64,000 bases of DNA, from contig NZ_JADYWW010000001.1 in NCBI RefSeq assembly GCF_015864575.1, positions 62,001 through 126,000 on the forward strand, read 5' to 3'. Source of the stretch: Salinibacterium sp. SWN248. Lineage in GTDB: Bacteria; Actinomycetota; Actinomycetes; Actinomycetales; Microbacteriaceae. Below, one piece after another: positions 17,742-26,413 of this stretch. The notes under the pieces are model-generated. The model saw nothing but the letters and a program-made list of their open reading frames with translations, was not told the origin of the DNA and did not search any database. The position numbers and the translations under genes are program-made. Every line of letters begins with the position of its first letter. Position 1 is the stretch's first letter.

Positions 17742-18803
17742 ATGGATCTTCCTACACTCTGGTTTATCGCGATCGCCGCTTTGTGGATCGGCTACCTCCT
17801 TCTCGAAGGCTTCGACCTCGGTGTCGGCATGCTGTTGCTCTTCAGCACCCGCAAAGACCGCGAACGTCGCCTCATGCTCAATGCCATCGGCCCGGTCTGG
17901 GACGGCAACGAGGTCTGGCTCATCACGGCCGGAGCCGCCACGTTTGCTGCATTCCCGTTTTGGTATGCATCCCTCTTCTCGGCGCTCTACATCCCGTTGA
18001 CGATCGTGCTTGTGAGCCTGATCTTCCGCGCGGTTGCCATTGAATACCGCGGCAAGGGTTCCACCGACAAGTGGCGCATGTGGTGGGATCGCGCTCTCGG
18101 GCTCGGCTCGCTCGGTTCCGCTTTCGGCATCGGTGCAGCGCTCGCGCTGACCACCACGGGCCTGCCGATCGACGCCAACGGTGACCGCGTCGGCGGTGCC
18201 TTCGCTTGGTTCACTCCCTATGCCGTCCTCGGCGGACTCGCGGTGGTCGGCTTTGCGCTCGTGCACGCTTCCGTCTTCCTCGGACTCAAGACCGATGGCG
18301 ACGTGCGCGTTCGTGCCCGCAAGTTCGTCGTGCGCTGGAGCCCCGTTGCTCTGCTACCGATCGTGGCGTGGGTGCTGATCATTCAGTTCCAGAACGGCAC
18401 TCTCATCACGTGGGCGCTCGTGGTTGTCGCGGTGGTTGCGGTCGTCTTCGGCTGGATCAGTGCGCGAGCCGGGCGTGAAGGCTGGGCCTTCGTGGGTATC
18501 GCAGCGTTCTTGGTCGCTGGTGCGTCATCCATCTTCGCCGCGGTCTACCCGGTGGTGCTGCCGTCGACGATTGACCCCGCGTTCAACCTGACGATTTCCA
18601 ACGCGGCGAGTGGCGAATATACGCTCGGCGTGATGAGCGTCGTGACCGCGTTTGGGCTGCCGCTGGTGTTCGTCTACCAGGGCTGGACCTACTGGGTGTT
18701 CCGCAATCGCCTGAGCGACAAGCACATCCCCGAGGCTCACATCGTGAAGCCCGCGGTTGCCCCCGCTTCGTCAGCCAGCGCCTCCTCGTCTTCAGCTAGC
18801 TAG
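17742..18803 (+). CDS. cydB: Cytochrome bd oxidase subunit II
   Basis: 353 residues, polytopic; begins with the family signature LPTLWFIAIAALWIGYLLLEGFD region and has the GPVWDGNEVWLI motif. It pairs with CydA in the membrane. The C-terminus ends in a Ser/Ala run. Follows cydA after 18 bases with AGAAGGGCAG as ribosome site. Confidence 0.97.
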   Translation: MDLPTLWFIAIAALWIGYLLLEGFDLGVGMLLLFSTRKDRERRLMLNAIGPVWDGNEVWLITAGAATFAAFPFWYASLFSALYIPLTIVLVSLIFRAVAIEYRGKGSTDKWRMWWDRALGLGSLGSAFGIGAALALTTTGLPIDANGDRVGGAFAWFTPYAVLGGLAVVGFALVHASVFLGLKTDGDVRVRARKFVVRWSPVALLPIVAWVLIIQFQNGTLITWALVVVAVVAVVFGWISARAGREGWAFVGIAAFLVAGASSIFAAVYPVVLPSTIDPAFNLTISNAASGEYTLGVMSVVTAFGLPLVFVYQGWTYWVFRNRLSDKHIPEAHIVKPAVAPASSASASSSSAS

Positions 18804-18809
18804 GGCACG

Positions 18810-21800
18810 ATGGAGGGCATGAGAGCCAAACTCCAGGAACGACTTGCGGCAGGCTTCGGCCCGGGCGGTGTGCACACACTGTTCGGGCTGGGTTTGCTGG
18901 CTTCCCTCAAGGGGTTGGCCCTCGTGCTTATGGCCGAGGCTGTCGCTCGCGGTGTCGTCGGCGTTATCGAAGCGGATGCCGCAGCCTGGCAATTTGCGAT
19001 CGTTCTGGGTATTGCAGCCGGCCTTCTCCGCGCGGCTACCGCCTGGGCTACAGAGAGTTTCGCGACCCGCGCCGCGTTAGGCGCCAAGGAGTCTCTGCGC
19101 CACGAACTCGCGGAGCGAGTACTCACCGGCTCCGACGCCCGCTCGGGCGCGAGCACCGCGATTGCGACCGTGGGGCTCGACGAGCTCGACAACTACTTTC
19201 GCGTGGTGCTGCCGGCGATCGTCACGACCGCAACGGTTCCGCTGTTGATTGGCGCCCGCATCCTCTCGGTCGACTGGGTGAGCGCGCTCATCATCGTGTT
19301 AACCGTTCCGCTTGTGCCGGTGTTCATGATTCTTGTGGGCGGGCACACTCGGGAGCGTGCTGATGCCGCCAGCGCAAGCCTCGAACGCCTCTCGGATCAT
19401 TTGGTTGAATTGGCCCGCGGCCTTCCGGTTCTCGTTGGCCTTGGTCGCGTCGGCGAGCAGTCGAAGGCGCTGCGATCGATCTCCGCCGAGAACCGCACCA
19501 AGACGATGGAGACCCTGCGCACTGCATTTCTCTCCGCTCTCGTTCTTGAACTTATCGCCACCATTTCGGTCGCGGTCGTTGCTGTTTTCGTCGGCGTTCG
19601 ACTCGTGGATGGTCAGCTCTCCCTCACCGTCGGCCTCATCGCTCTCGTGCTCGCGCCCGAGTGTTTCGCACCCTTCCGCGAGTTGGGTGCCGCGTTCCAC
19701 TCCTCCGAGAATGGACTCACCGCTCTGCGCCGCGCCCGCGCGATCATCGATGCGCCGCGCGCTCGGGAGCACCGCCAAAGTGCTGGTGGTTTCCGGGTCG
19801 TGAACCTCACGATCGCGTATGAGGGTCGTGCCGTTCCCGCGGTCGACGAGCTCAGCTTTCGCGCCGCCCCCGGCACCATCACCGCTCTGGACGGACCAAG
19901 CGGCAGCGGAAAATCCAGTGTTCTCGAGGTGCTCGCGGGCAATCGCGAGCCCAGCGGCGGCAGTGTGTGGGGCATCGACGTTTCCCGCGTGGCGTGGGTT
20001 CCGCAGCATCCGCACACCGTTGCTGACACCGTGCTCGACGAACTTCGCCTGTACAGCAGCGACGAGAAAGCGATCAAGTCGGTGCTGCTCGACCTCGGCC
20101 TCACCGGTGTCGCGGATGCCGACCCTCGCCAGGTAAGCCCCGGCGAGTTGCGCCGCATTGCCGTCGCGCGCGGACTGCTGCGCGTCGAAGCGGGCGCCAC
20201 CCTGTTGCTGCTCGATGAGCCGACCGCTCACTTGGATCCGGCATCCGCTGCCCGCGTTGAAGCCACGATTGCTGAGCTGCGCGGTCGCCCCGTCACCGTG
20301 CTGGTTGCTTCGCACGAAACGGGAATCGCCGCGTTGGCCGATCAGGTTGTTGCAGTGGGCGCTTCGGGCGGGACCCGCGCTGTCGAGGCTCGCATTGACC
20401 CGCTGACCGTTGACGGCGACGTGGATGTTGACGCTCTCGACGCGCCGCGAACCACCCGCGCGACTCTCGCCAGCCTGCTCGAGTTTGTGCGCCCCACCCT
20501 CGGAACCCTCGTCGGAGCGATCGCTCTCGGCACCGGCGCAAGCCTCTTCGCTCTCTCCCTCACCGCCCTCTCGGGCTGGTTGATTGTACGGGCCAGCGAG
20601 CAGCCGCCGATCATGTTCTTGCTCGTCGCCATTGTGGGCGTGCGGTTCTTCGGAATCGGTCGCGCGGCGCTACGCTACGCCGAACGCCTCGCCACCCACC
20701 GCGCTGTGCTCGGTTCGGTCATCGAGCTGCGGGTTGCCCTCTGGAACGGTCTGGGTGCTCGCGCTCTGGGCTCGCGCGCTCTCGCCAATGGCGGAGTCGC
20801 CCTCGATTACCTCGTTGCGGCCTCTGACCGGGTGCGCGATCTCGTTCCCCGCGTCGTGCTGCCGCCCGCCGTTGCCTTGGGCACCTCGCTCGCCGCGCTC
20901 ATTGCGGTCGGCCTGCTGCACGCTCCCGCGGTTCCCGTGCTGCTCGCCGGTCTCGCCGTCGGGCTCGTGGCGGCGCCCATCATTGCCGTGATCGTGGACC
21001 GCTCGGCCGCCAACGGCATCGCCGAAGTGCAGTCGCGCGTCGTGCGCGCCTTCGCCGCCATGACCGGTGCCGCGGCTGACCTGCGCGCCAACGGTGTTGG
21101 TGGGCGGATGCTCGCCCGCCTCGATCACATCGACGCCGAAGCCGGAGCACTCTCCCGCCGCAGCGCCCGCGCCCTCGGAATCGGCAACGCCGTCGTCGTG
21201 CTCGCCTGCTCGGTGACCGCCGTCGCGATGCTGCCCGTCGCCGCGCCCGCCGTTATCGCCGGCACCCTCCCGATCGGCATCGTCGCGGTGCTCGTGCTCA
21301 TCCCCATCGGTCTCGTCGATTCCCTCATCGCGTTCGTCGACTCCGTGCAGCAGTGGCCGGCGCTGAGTGCCGCGCTGGCGAAGGTGCGCGGGGTTACGGC
21401 GGGGGTTGAGCGTGCGGATCGTGCTGGCGGTGCTGCTTCCGGCGGCGCTGCTGCGGGAACGCGCCGCAGTAACCGAGCGCAGGCCGGAGCCGCGAGCGCA
21501 GACCGACCACTCGGTGACGTGACTGTTCTCGAACTGAGTGAGCTCGACATCCGCTGGCCTTCGAGCCCGACGCTGGCGTTCTCGGGCGCGACCGCTCGGG
21601 TTGAGCGCGGCGAGTGGCTTGTCGTGGAGGGTCCGTCGGGCGCGGGCAAGTCGACGTTGTTGGCGGCGCTGCTCGGCTACCTTCCGGCGGCCGCAGGTTC
21701 GTGGAGCCTCAATGGGGTGGATGCGCGCGAGCTCTCGCCCGAGCAATTGCGCGCGGCGGTGACGTGGTGTCCGCAGGAGTCGCACCTCTTCGATTCAACG

Positions 21801-22193
21801 ATTCGTGCGAACCTGCTGTTGGGTCGCGCCCACGACGATCAGCCGACCGAGCAGGAGCTCATTGCAGTGCTGCGCCAGGTGGGTCTTGGCCCGCTCTTCG
21901 ATTCGCTCGACCGCGGCCTCGACACTCGAGTGGGCTCAGCGGGCGAAAGCCTGTCGGGCGGTGAGCGTCAGCGCTTGGCCGTTGCCCGCACCCTGCTCAC
22001 GCGGGCAGATGTCGTGCTGCTCGATGAGCCGACCGCCCACTTGGATGCCGCGAGCGCCGAGCAGCTCATCACCGACCTGCGCACAGCTCTCGCCGACAAG
22101 ATCGTGGTGCTCGTGAGCCATCACGATGATGAGCGTCGCGACGACGATGTGAGCTTGCGACTCGGGGTGCGCGAGCAGGTTGCTTCGTTGTAA
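18810..22193 (+). CDS. cydDC: Fused CydD-CydC thiol ABC exporter
   Basis: One 1127-residue chain carries two complete ABC half-exporters. The first (about 1-535, CydD) has membrane helices, Walker A GPSGSGKSS, signature SPGELRR and LLLLDEPTAHLD. The second (about 545-1127, CydC) has its own membrane domain, Walker A GPSGAGKST, LSGGERQRLAVAR and VVLLDEPTAHLD. The CydDC exporter moves cysteine/glutathione-type thiols out of the cytoplasm and is required for cytochrome bd assembly. The head-to-tail fusion is common in actinobacteria. It starts six bases after cydB; ATG 18819 is an alternative start. Confidence 0.95.
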   Translation: MEGMRAKLQERLAAGFGPGGVHTLFGLGLLASLKGLALVLMAEAVARGVVGVIEADAAAWQFAIVLGIAAGLLRAATAWATESFATRAALGAKESLRHELAERVLTGSDARSGASTAIATVGLDELDNYFRVVLPAIVTTATVPLLIGARILSVDWVSALIIVLTVPLVPVFMILVGGHTRERADAASASLERLSDHLVELARGLPVLVGLGRVGEQSKALRSISAENRTKTMETLRTAFLSALVLELIATISVAVVAVFVGVRLVDGQLSLTVGLIALVLAPECFAPFRELGAAFHSSENGLTALRRARAIIDAPRAREHRQSAGGFRVVNLTIAYEGRAVPAVDELSFRAAPGTITALDGPSGSGKSSVLEVLAGNREPSGGSVWGIDVSRVAWVPQHPHTVADTVLDELRLYSSDEKAIKSVLLDLGLTGVADADPRQVSPGELRRIAVARGLLRVEAGATLLLLDEPTAHLDPASAARVEATIAELRGRPVTVLVASHETGIAALADQVVAVGASGGTRAVEARIDPLTVDGDVDVDALDAPRTTRATLASLLEFVRPTLGTLVGAIALGTGASLFALSLTALSGWLIVRASEQPPIMFLLVAIVGVRFFGIGRAALRYAERLATHRAVLGSVIELRVALWNGLGARALGSRALANGGVALDYLVAASDRVRDLVPRVVLPPAVALGTSLAALIAVGLLHAPAVPVLLAGLAVGLVAAPIIAVIVDRSAANGIAEVQSRVVRAFAAMTGAAADLRANGVGGRMLARLDHIDAEAGALSRRSARALGIGNAVVVLACSVTAVAMLPVAAPAVIAGTLPIGIVAVLVLIPIGLVDSLIAFVDSVQQWPALSAALAKVRGVTAGVERADRAGGAASGGAAAGTRRSNRAQAGAASADRPLGDVTVLELSELDIRWPSSPTLAFSGATARVERGEWLVVEGPSGAGKSTLLAALLGYLPAAAGSWSLNGVDARELSPEQLRAAVTWCPQESHLFDSTIRANLLLGRAHDDQPTEQELIAVLRQVGLGPLFDSLDRGLDTRVGSAGESLSGGERQRLAVARTLLTRADVVLLDEPTAHLDAASAEQLITDLRTALADKIVVLVSHHDDERRDDDVSLRLGVREQVASL

Positions 22194-22254
22194 CCTCGAG
22201 TGAGGACGAGTCACATTTAGAGGTGGCTCGAGGGGCTCGACGGGATGGGGACCA

Positions 22255-22806
22255 GTGACGACATCGGCACCTGAACAGCGCACCGATAGTGTTCCGATCC
22301 CAGCGAACACCCACCCGCACCGAAATATCAAGGACATCGCCGCCATCCTCGGCTGCGTTGCGGTGGCATTGGCTCTGGGCACTGCGCTCGTAGTGTTGGG
22401 AACTCCCTATTACGGCTCGACTGGCTCGGAGTTGCTGCACGCTTTCGCCCGCGCCACTTCAGTGGGCCTCCCGGTAGCGGCCCTGTTCGGCGTGCCATTG
22501 TGGTTGTGGCTGAGCACACGGGTTCCCGCTCGAGCACTCCCCATCGCGCTATTCATCGCGCTAAGTCCGCTCGTCGGGATCGTGCCCGGTCTCGCGGTCT
22601 TGGTGACGGGGCTCATTTTCAACCTTGACACTCCCGTGTTCCTGGGCATGTTCATGATCGCGGCGGGAGCGTGGACCGCCCCGATCGCGACTGCGCTGTA
22701 CTACCTGGTTCTGGGCAAGCGTCCGAGTATCGCGATCTCGCTCGGCGGCGTCGCTATCGTTCTTGCGCTCGTGGGCTGGGTGAGTATCGCGATCAACGGC
22801 GGCTAG
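22255..22806 (+). CDS. Hypothetical membrane protein
   Basis: 183 residues with a polar head (about 1-28) and probably five hydrophobic segments covering residues 30-180, ending SIAINGG. No family recognised. GTG 22255 follows GGGGACC. It lies 61 bases after cydDC on the same strand and could be a tail member of that operon. Confidence 0.65.
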   Translation: MTTSAPEQRTDSVPIPANTHPHRNIKDIAAILGCVAVALALGTALVVLGTPYYGSTGSELLHAFARATSVGLPVAALFGVPLWLWLSTRVPARALPIALFIALSPLVGIVPGLAVLVTGLIFNLDTPVFLGMFMIAAGAWTAPIATALYYLVLGKRPSIAISLGGVAIVLALVGWVSIAINGG

Positions 22807-22922
22807 CACTCTCGACGGGCGGCTACTCTCCGCCCTCTTCGGCGAAGAGCTCGCTTACACGTGCCATAGTCGCTCCATCTACTAGTCACAGCCGTCATGA
22901 AAAACGCGGGAAGGAGAGCAGC

Positions 22923-23087
22923 ATGAAACGCAGGACGCAACCTCTCGTGGTTCTCGTGACTGTTCTGGCGATCATCATTCTCGCGGCCGGGCTCCTCGTT
23001 ACTTCAGGGGTCTTCGGCCTCGTACTCGACACCGACAACGCATCGGTTGGCCATGGTACGGTCAAGCCTCATGAGCATAACTCGTAA
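22923..23087 (+). CDS. Small single-TM protein, unknown
   Basis: 54 residues: basic start KRRTQ, one strong hydrophobic segment (about 8-36), then a short tail rich in His (GHGTVKPHEHNS). It has an excellent ribosome site (AAGGAGA, 8 bases before ATG 22923), which is the main reason to accept it. Its end overlaps the next gene by 17 bases in another frame. Confidence 0.5.
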   Translation: MKRRTQPLVVLVTVLAIIILAAGLLVTSGVFGLVLDTDNASVGHGTVKPHEHNS

Positions 23088-23460
23088 AAAAGGGATGTGG
23101 ATCGGCGTAAGCGTCGTCGTCACTGCATTCGTGATCGTGTATTTGCTGCGTCTCGCATATCTGACCGTTGCCATTTCAGAGTGGGAAGTTCCGCCGACTT
23201 CCTCGATCGCCCTCCCTCAGGGAAGTGAGATCGTTGCGGTCGACGAAAAGTGCGCCTCGGGCGGATGCTGGTCTCTAATCTCGGTGAGGCCACCGGACGG
23301 GATGACACCCGACGAGCTCTCCAGCGAGCTAGGAACAACGCCGCGAGAGTACATCGCAGGTTCGTTCTGGACTCCGTTCACCACCGAGCTAAGTTCCGAA
23401 GTTCAAGGTCAGCTTCTCGTCATCACCGCGGGCTACGCGCCCGATAGCTACATCCCCTGA
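23071..23460 (+). CDS. Hypothetical membrane-anchored protein
   Basis: 129 residues from ATG 23071: basic head SITRKKG, one membrane helix (about 9-31) and an external domain containing the pair of cysteines in KCASGGCWS. Family not recognised. TACGGT at 23057-23062 lies 8 bases before the ATG, fitting a leaderless start inside the preceding small gene. Converges on the acyl-CoA dehydrogenase homologue. Confidence 0.6.
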   Translation: MSITRKKGMWIGVSVVVTAFVIVYLLRLAYLTVAISEWEVPPTSSIALPQGSEIVAVDEKCASGGCWSLISVRPPDGMTPDELSSELGTTPREYIAGSFWTPFTTELSSEVQGQLLVITAGYAPDSYIP

Positions 23461-23470
23461 GCCCTCGCGC

Positions 23471-24574
23471 CTAACTCCCAAACAGGTCGCTAGCGACCGT
23501 CTTGTACACCGATTCCGGGTTCGAGGGGTGGTAAATGCCGGCGAGTACATCACGTTGCAGGCGCGAGAGTTCGCTCGTGCTGCGGAAGGCTCCTCCCCCG
23601 GCTGAGCGCATGACCTGGTCGACGACGTGGCGTGCGGTTTCGATGCTGCGGTGCTTCACCCCGGTCAGCTTGCGGAACCACCCAGCCCCGTGATCCACGA
23701 GTCCATCAACGTCATCGACGATGCTGTGCAGCTGGGGTTCGATCGCATCGAGCGCAAGGGCGGCATCCGCCATGCGCCAGCGCAGATCCGGATGCTCGGA
23801 GTACGCCTCTCCGCTGATGGCCGAGCTGCGCTGCTGCAGTGCTTCGACCCCGAGCTCGAGGGCGCGGTCGGCGAGGCCCGCATAGACGGAGGCGATGAGC
23901 GGCAAGAAGTTGGCGAACACCGCGAAGATGAACGGATCGGCGTTGGGGCCGACGGGCAGCACGCGGGCGACGCGATTCGCGGGAACGAAGGCGCCATCCA
24001 ACACCGTCGTATGGCTTTGGGTGGCGCGCATGCCGAGGGTGTCCCAGTCGCCGAGCGAACACCAGCCGGGCTCATCGCGAGAGATGAAACCATGCACGAG
24101 GGTTTCGGTGCCATCGTCGGCGGTGTGCTTGCCGAAGAGGCCCAGCTGGGTCCACGCCGGAGAGAGTGAGGTGAAGATCTTGGTGCCCGTGAACGCGTAA
24201 CCGCCCTCGACGGTTTCGGCGGTGGTGAGGGAGTCCCCCATGACGAGATCGTTGCCGGGTTCGCTCAACCCGAAGGCGAAGACTTCGCCGGCTTCGGCAT
24301 CCGCCAACAGCCAGTCGAGGCTCGAGTCGCCGCGTTCGCGCAGAGCCCAGGCGACGCCGATCCACACGAGGTGCATGTTGATGGCGAGTGCCGTGGCGGG
24401 AGCGTATGCGGCGAGCAGGCGCTGGTCATCCGACAGCTCACGCAGACTGCGCGGCTTCAGGTAGCCGACGGCACGCAACTCTTGCAGGTCTTCGGTGAAG
24501 AAGATGTTCTCGCGATCGTAGCGTTCGGCGCGCGAGCGGATGCGATTGAGCAGTGCTGGGGTGAGTACCGTCAT
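23471..24574 (-). CDS. Acyl-CoA dehydrogenase family protein
   Basis: 367 residues with the ACAD fold: FGLSEPGNDL (FAD/substrate loop), GGYAFTGTKIFTS, and WDTLGMRATQS. The usual catalytic glutamate region is not clear, so this may be one of the family's oxygenase or non-CoA members. It starts 9 bases beyond the AbiEii stop. The hexamer TAGCGT (24581-24586) lies exactly 6 bases before its ATG and overlaps the end of the AbiEii gene, so it probably has its own leaderless transcript. Confidence 0.83.
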   Translation of the reverse strand: MTVLTPALLNRIRSRAERYDRENIFFTEDLQELRAVGYLKPRSLRELSDDQRLLAAYAPATALAINMHLVWIGVAWALRERGDSSLDWLLADAEAGEVFAFGLSEPGNDLVMGDSLTTAETVEGGYAFTGTKIFTSLSPAWTQLGLFGKHTADDGTETLVHGFISRDEPGWCSLGDWDTLGMRATQSHTTVLDGAFVPANRVARVLPVGPNADPFIFAVFANFLPLIASVYAGLADRALELGVEALQQRSSAISGEAYSEHPDLRWRMADAALALDAIEPQLHSIVDDVDGLVDHGAGWFRKLTGVKHRSIETARHVVDQVMRSAGGGAFRSTSELSRLQRDVLAGIYHPSNPESVYKTVASDLFGS

Positions 24575-24583
24575 GGGTTCACG

Positions 24584-25525
24584 CTACCGCGCCGCGGCCT
24601 GCTCTATCTCTTTAACCCACTCGTTGAGCGTAGCCAGAGCCTCTTCGAGGCTCGCCTTGATCGCGGCTTGATCGGCCGGCTTCTGCCATCCTTCTGCCCA
24701 ACTTTTCCATGTCGTGATTTCGGGCGGCCACCTACGAGGCGTGAACCCGAGTTTCTCCGCTTCAGCCGCGCGCGCTTCAAAAACGTCCTCGGCAGCTGCC
24801 TTCACCGTGGAAAGTTCACTACCGGCGGGAAAGAAGGCGTCACGAAGCAAAAGCAAGTCGACCACGTCGCGAACCCGGTCGTTGAAGAATGGTTTGCCGC
24901 CGCCTTCTGGGGTTGGGTCATCGGGATCGGTGCAGGCGTGGAGTTTCTGCGCGACCTGGTAGGCCATTGTTATTCCCGCAATCTCGTCGGGAATACCTAG
25001 ATCCAAAGCGCTGAGGTCGGGAGCCGTAAAACGCTCGTCGCCCTCCCCAATCTTGCCTTCGGAAAATGACACTTCAACTTTGATTTTGCGGAACACCTGT
25101 CCGCGGATCTTAAGTTGGATGTGAAACCGCCGAGGCTTGTTAGTCGTGCGTGCGTTCTCAACTGTCTCAATCTCAGTTCGGGTCAACTCGAACGGCTCCC
25201 ACGGCTCCGCGAGGACTGAATCGAGTGCGGACTCGAAGTCCGCTATCGCACCCCGGTAGACAGTGTCCACGTCCTTTGTCGCACGCGCACCAATTTCAAG
25301 ACGATGTTCGAGATAAGCGCCACCCTTGATCAGAAATTCTGGGCGACCATCGGCGCCCAGAGCCCTTTGCAGCACCGCCATCACGATCACGGAGCCAGCG
25401 AGCCAGCCAAGACGGTCAACCGCCTGATCGGTCTTTTTCGCAGCCGCATTAAGAAACGAATTGAGAGCCGCTGTGTTCTTGGGCAGGGCGTCACGCGGCG
25501 GCAACCCTTCGAAGGTGCTCTTCAC
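24584..25525 (-). CDS. AbiEii/AbiGii-type nucleotidyltransferase toxin
   Basis: 313 residues of the MNT-like AbiEii superfamily. The signature KGGAYLEHR followed by ATKDVDTVY gives the nucleotidyltransferase motif I (K, G-G, D-x-D). Later conserved segments are QVAQKLHACT and NDRVRDVVDLLLLR. AbiEii-type toxins transfer nucleotides to RNA (for MenT, tRNA) and act in type IV toxin-antitoxin and phage-abortive systems. Overlaps the antitoxin gene by four bases. Confidence 0.9.
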   Translation of the reverse strand: MKSTFEGLPPRDALPKNTAALNSFLNAAAKKTDQAVDRLGWLAGSVIVMAVLQRALGADGRPEFLIKGGAYLEHRLEIGARATKDVDTVYRGAIADFESALDSVLAEPWEPFELTRTEIETVENARTTNKPRRFHIQLKIRGQVFRKIKVEVSFSEGKIGEGDERFTAPDLSALDLGIPDEIAGITMAYQVAQKLHACTDPDDPTPEGGGKPFFNDRVRDVVDLLLLRDAFFPAGSELSTVKAAAEDVFEARAAEAEKLGFTPRRWPPEITTWKSWAEGWQKPADQAAIKASLEEALATLNEWVKEIEQAAAR

Positions 25526-26055
25526 AGGTTGCTCTCTAGCTCGATCAGCTCTTCCGCGGTCAGCTGCCCGCGTGCGCGCGCGGTCTCGATTGCCTGATGC
25601 AGAAGATGCCGGGGAACCTTTGTCTCAATTCCTTGTTCGATTGCCGCGAGCACCGTGACTACGGGGATTCCCTCCCACCAACTTCGTTCGCGTGGGGAGA
25701 GGTGGTCGCTATGGAGTTGCACACCGGCAATGTTGCGGCGCACTCGCGTCTTCCCGATGTTGACGTGGATGATGTCGGGATTGATATCGCAGAGGTCGTG
25801 CACCAGCAAGGCCGTGTCGTGCGACAGGATCGCGTCGGGAGCACCGGTGGCGAGCACAGCACGCATGTAGTCATCGCGTTCAGTGTGAGGCAGCTCAGGG
25901 AACCGGTAGAGCCCGTGCGAGACGCGTTCCAGCTTTTCTCGTGATGCCAACTTGGCCAGCTCCACAGCCGAGAAACCCAGCTCTCGTGCATCCTGAGTGG
26001 TCACGAATCCGTACTGCGTTGTAGCGATTGGCCAGAGCTCTGTTCGCAAGGTCAT
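25522..26055 (-). CDS. AbiEi-type antitoxin / transcriptional regulator
   Basis: 177 residues. The N-terminal winged helix (YGFVTTQDARELGFSAVELAKLAS...GLYRF) is the type IV antitoxin (AbiEi_4) domain, followed by the DAILSHDTALLVHDL and HxxxxRR-like middle region of the family. AbiEi represses its own operon through inverted repeats; an exact 11-bp repeat stands right upstream (26069-26098). Ribosome site GGAGGAACC before ATG 26055. Confidence 0.9.
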   Translation of the reverse strand: MTLRTELWPIATTQYGFVTTQDARELGFSAVELAKLASREKLERVSHGLYRFPELPHTERDDYMRAVLATGAPDAILSHDTALLVHDLCDINPDIIHVNIGKTRVRRNIAGVQLHSDHLSPRERSWWEGIPVVTVLAAIEQGIETKVPRHLLHQAIETARARGQLTAEELIELESNL

Positions 26056-26068
26056 GGTTCCTCCGTGC

Positions 26069-26098
26069 CAAAACTATACCAAAATTAGTATAGTTTTG
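26069..26098. promoter_or_regulatory. AbiEi operator: 11-bp inverted repeat over the -10
   Basis: CAAAACTATAC (26069-26079), 8 bases, then its exact complement (26088-26098). On the minus strand TATAGT (in the proximal arm) can be the -10 of the abiE operon, so bound AbiEi would block it. This is the only strongly A/T-rich patch in the neighbourhood. Confidence 0.75.
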
Positions 26099-26108
26099 AC
26101 ACTCCGCA

Positions 26109-26381
26109 TCACCTGGCCTTCAGCTGAATAGTGGGGTGCGGTTTTTGGCGCTCGACCCACAGGTCGTACGCGGTCTGCATGCCGAGCCACAGCTCAGCGC
26201 TGGTGCCGAGCAAGATTCCGAGGCGGACCGCCATATCGGCGGTGACGGACGCATGACCATTACGGATGCGCGACAGCGTCGCCCGCGTGACGCCAAGTCG
26301 ACGGGCGGCTTCAGCGAGGCTGGTGTCACCGAGATAATCTTCCAGCAACATGCCGGGGTGGGGTGGGTTGTGCATGCTCAC
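26109..26381 (-). CDS. HigA-type antitoxin (XRE), no HigB beside it
   Basis: 90 residues that match HigA addiction-module antitoxins from end to end: MHNPPHPGMLLEDYL, the helix-turn-helix EAARRLGVTRATLSRIRNG, and GTSAELWLGMQTAYDLW. A HigB toxin normally lies directly upstream, but there the HicB gene is found after only 32 bases, and no HigB-like frame is visible on either side. It may be an orphan antitoxin/regulator or part of a hybrid hicA-hicB-higA operon. Start GTG 26381 (ATG 26375 also possible). Confidence 0.85.
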   Translation of the reverse strand: MSMHNPPHPGMLLEDYLGDTSLAEAARRLGVTRATLSRIRNGHASVTADMAVRLGILLGTSAELWLGMQTAYDLWVERQKPHPTIQLKAR

Positions 26382-26413
26382 TATTCCCGCCCCTTTCGAA
26401 ACCGCGTCCGGCG

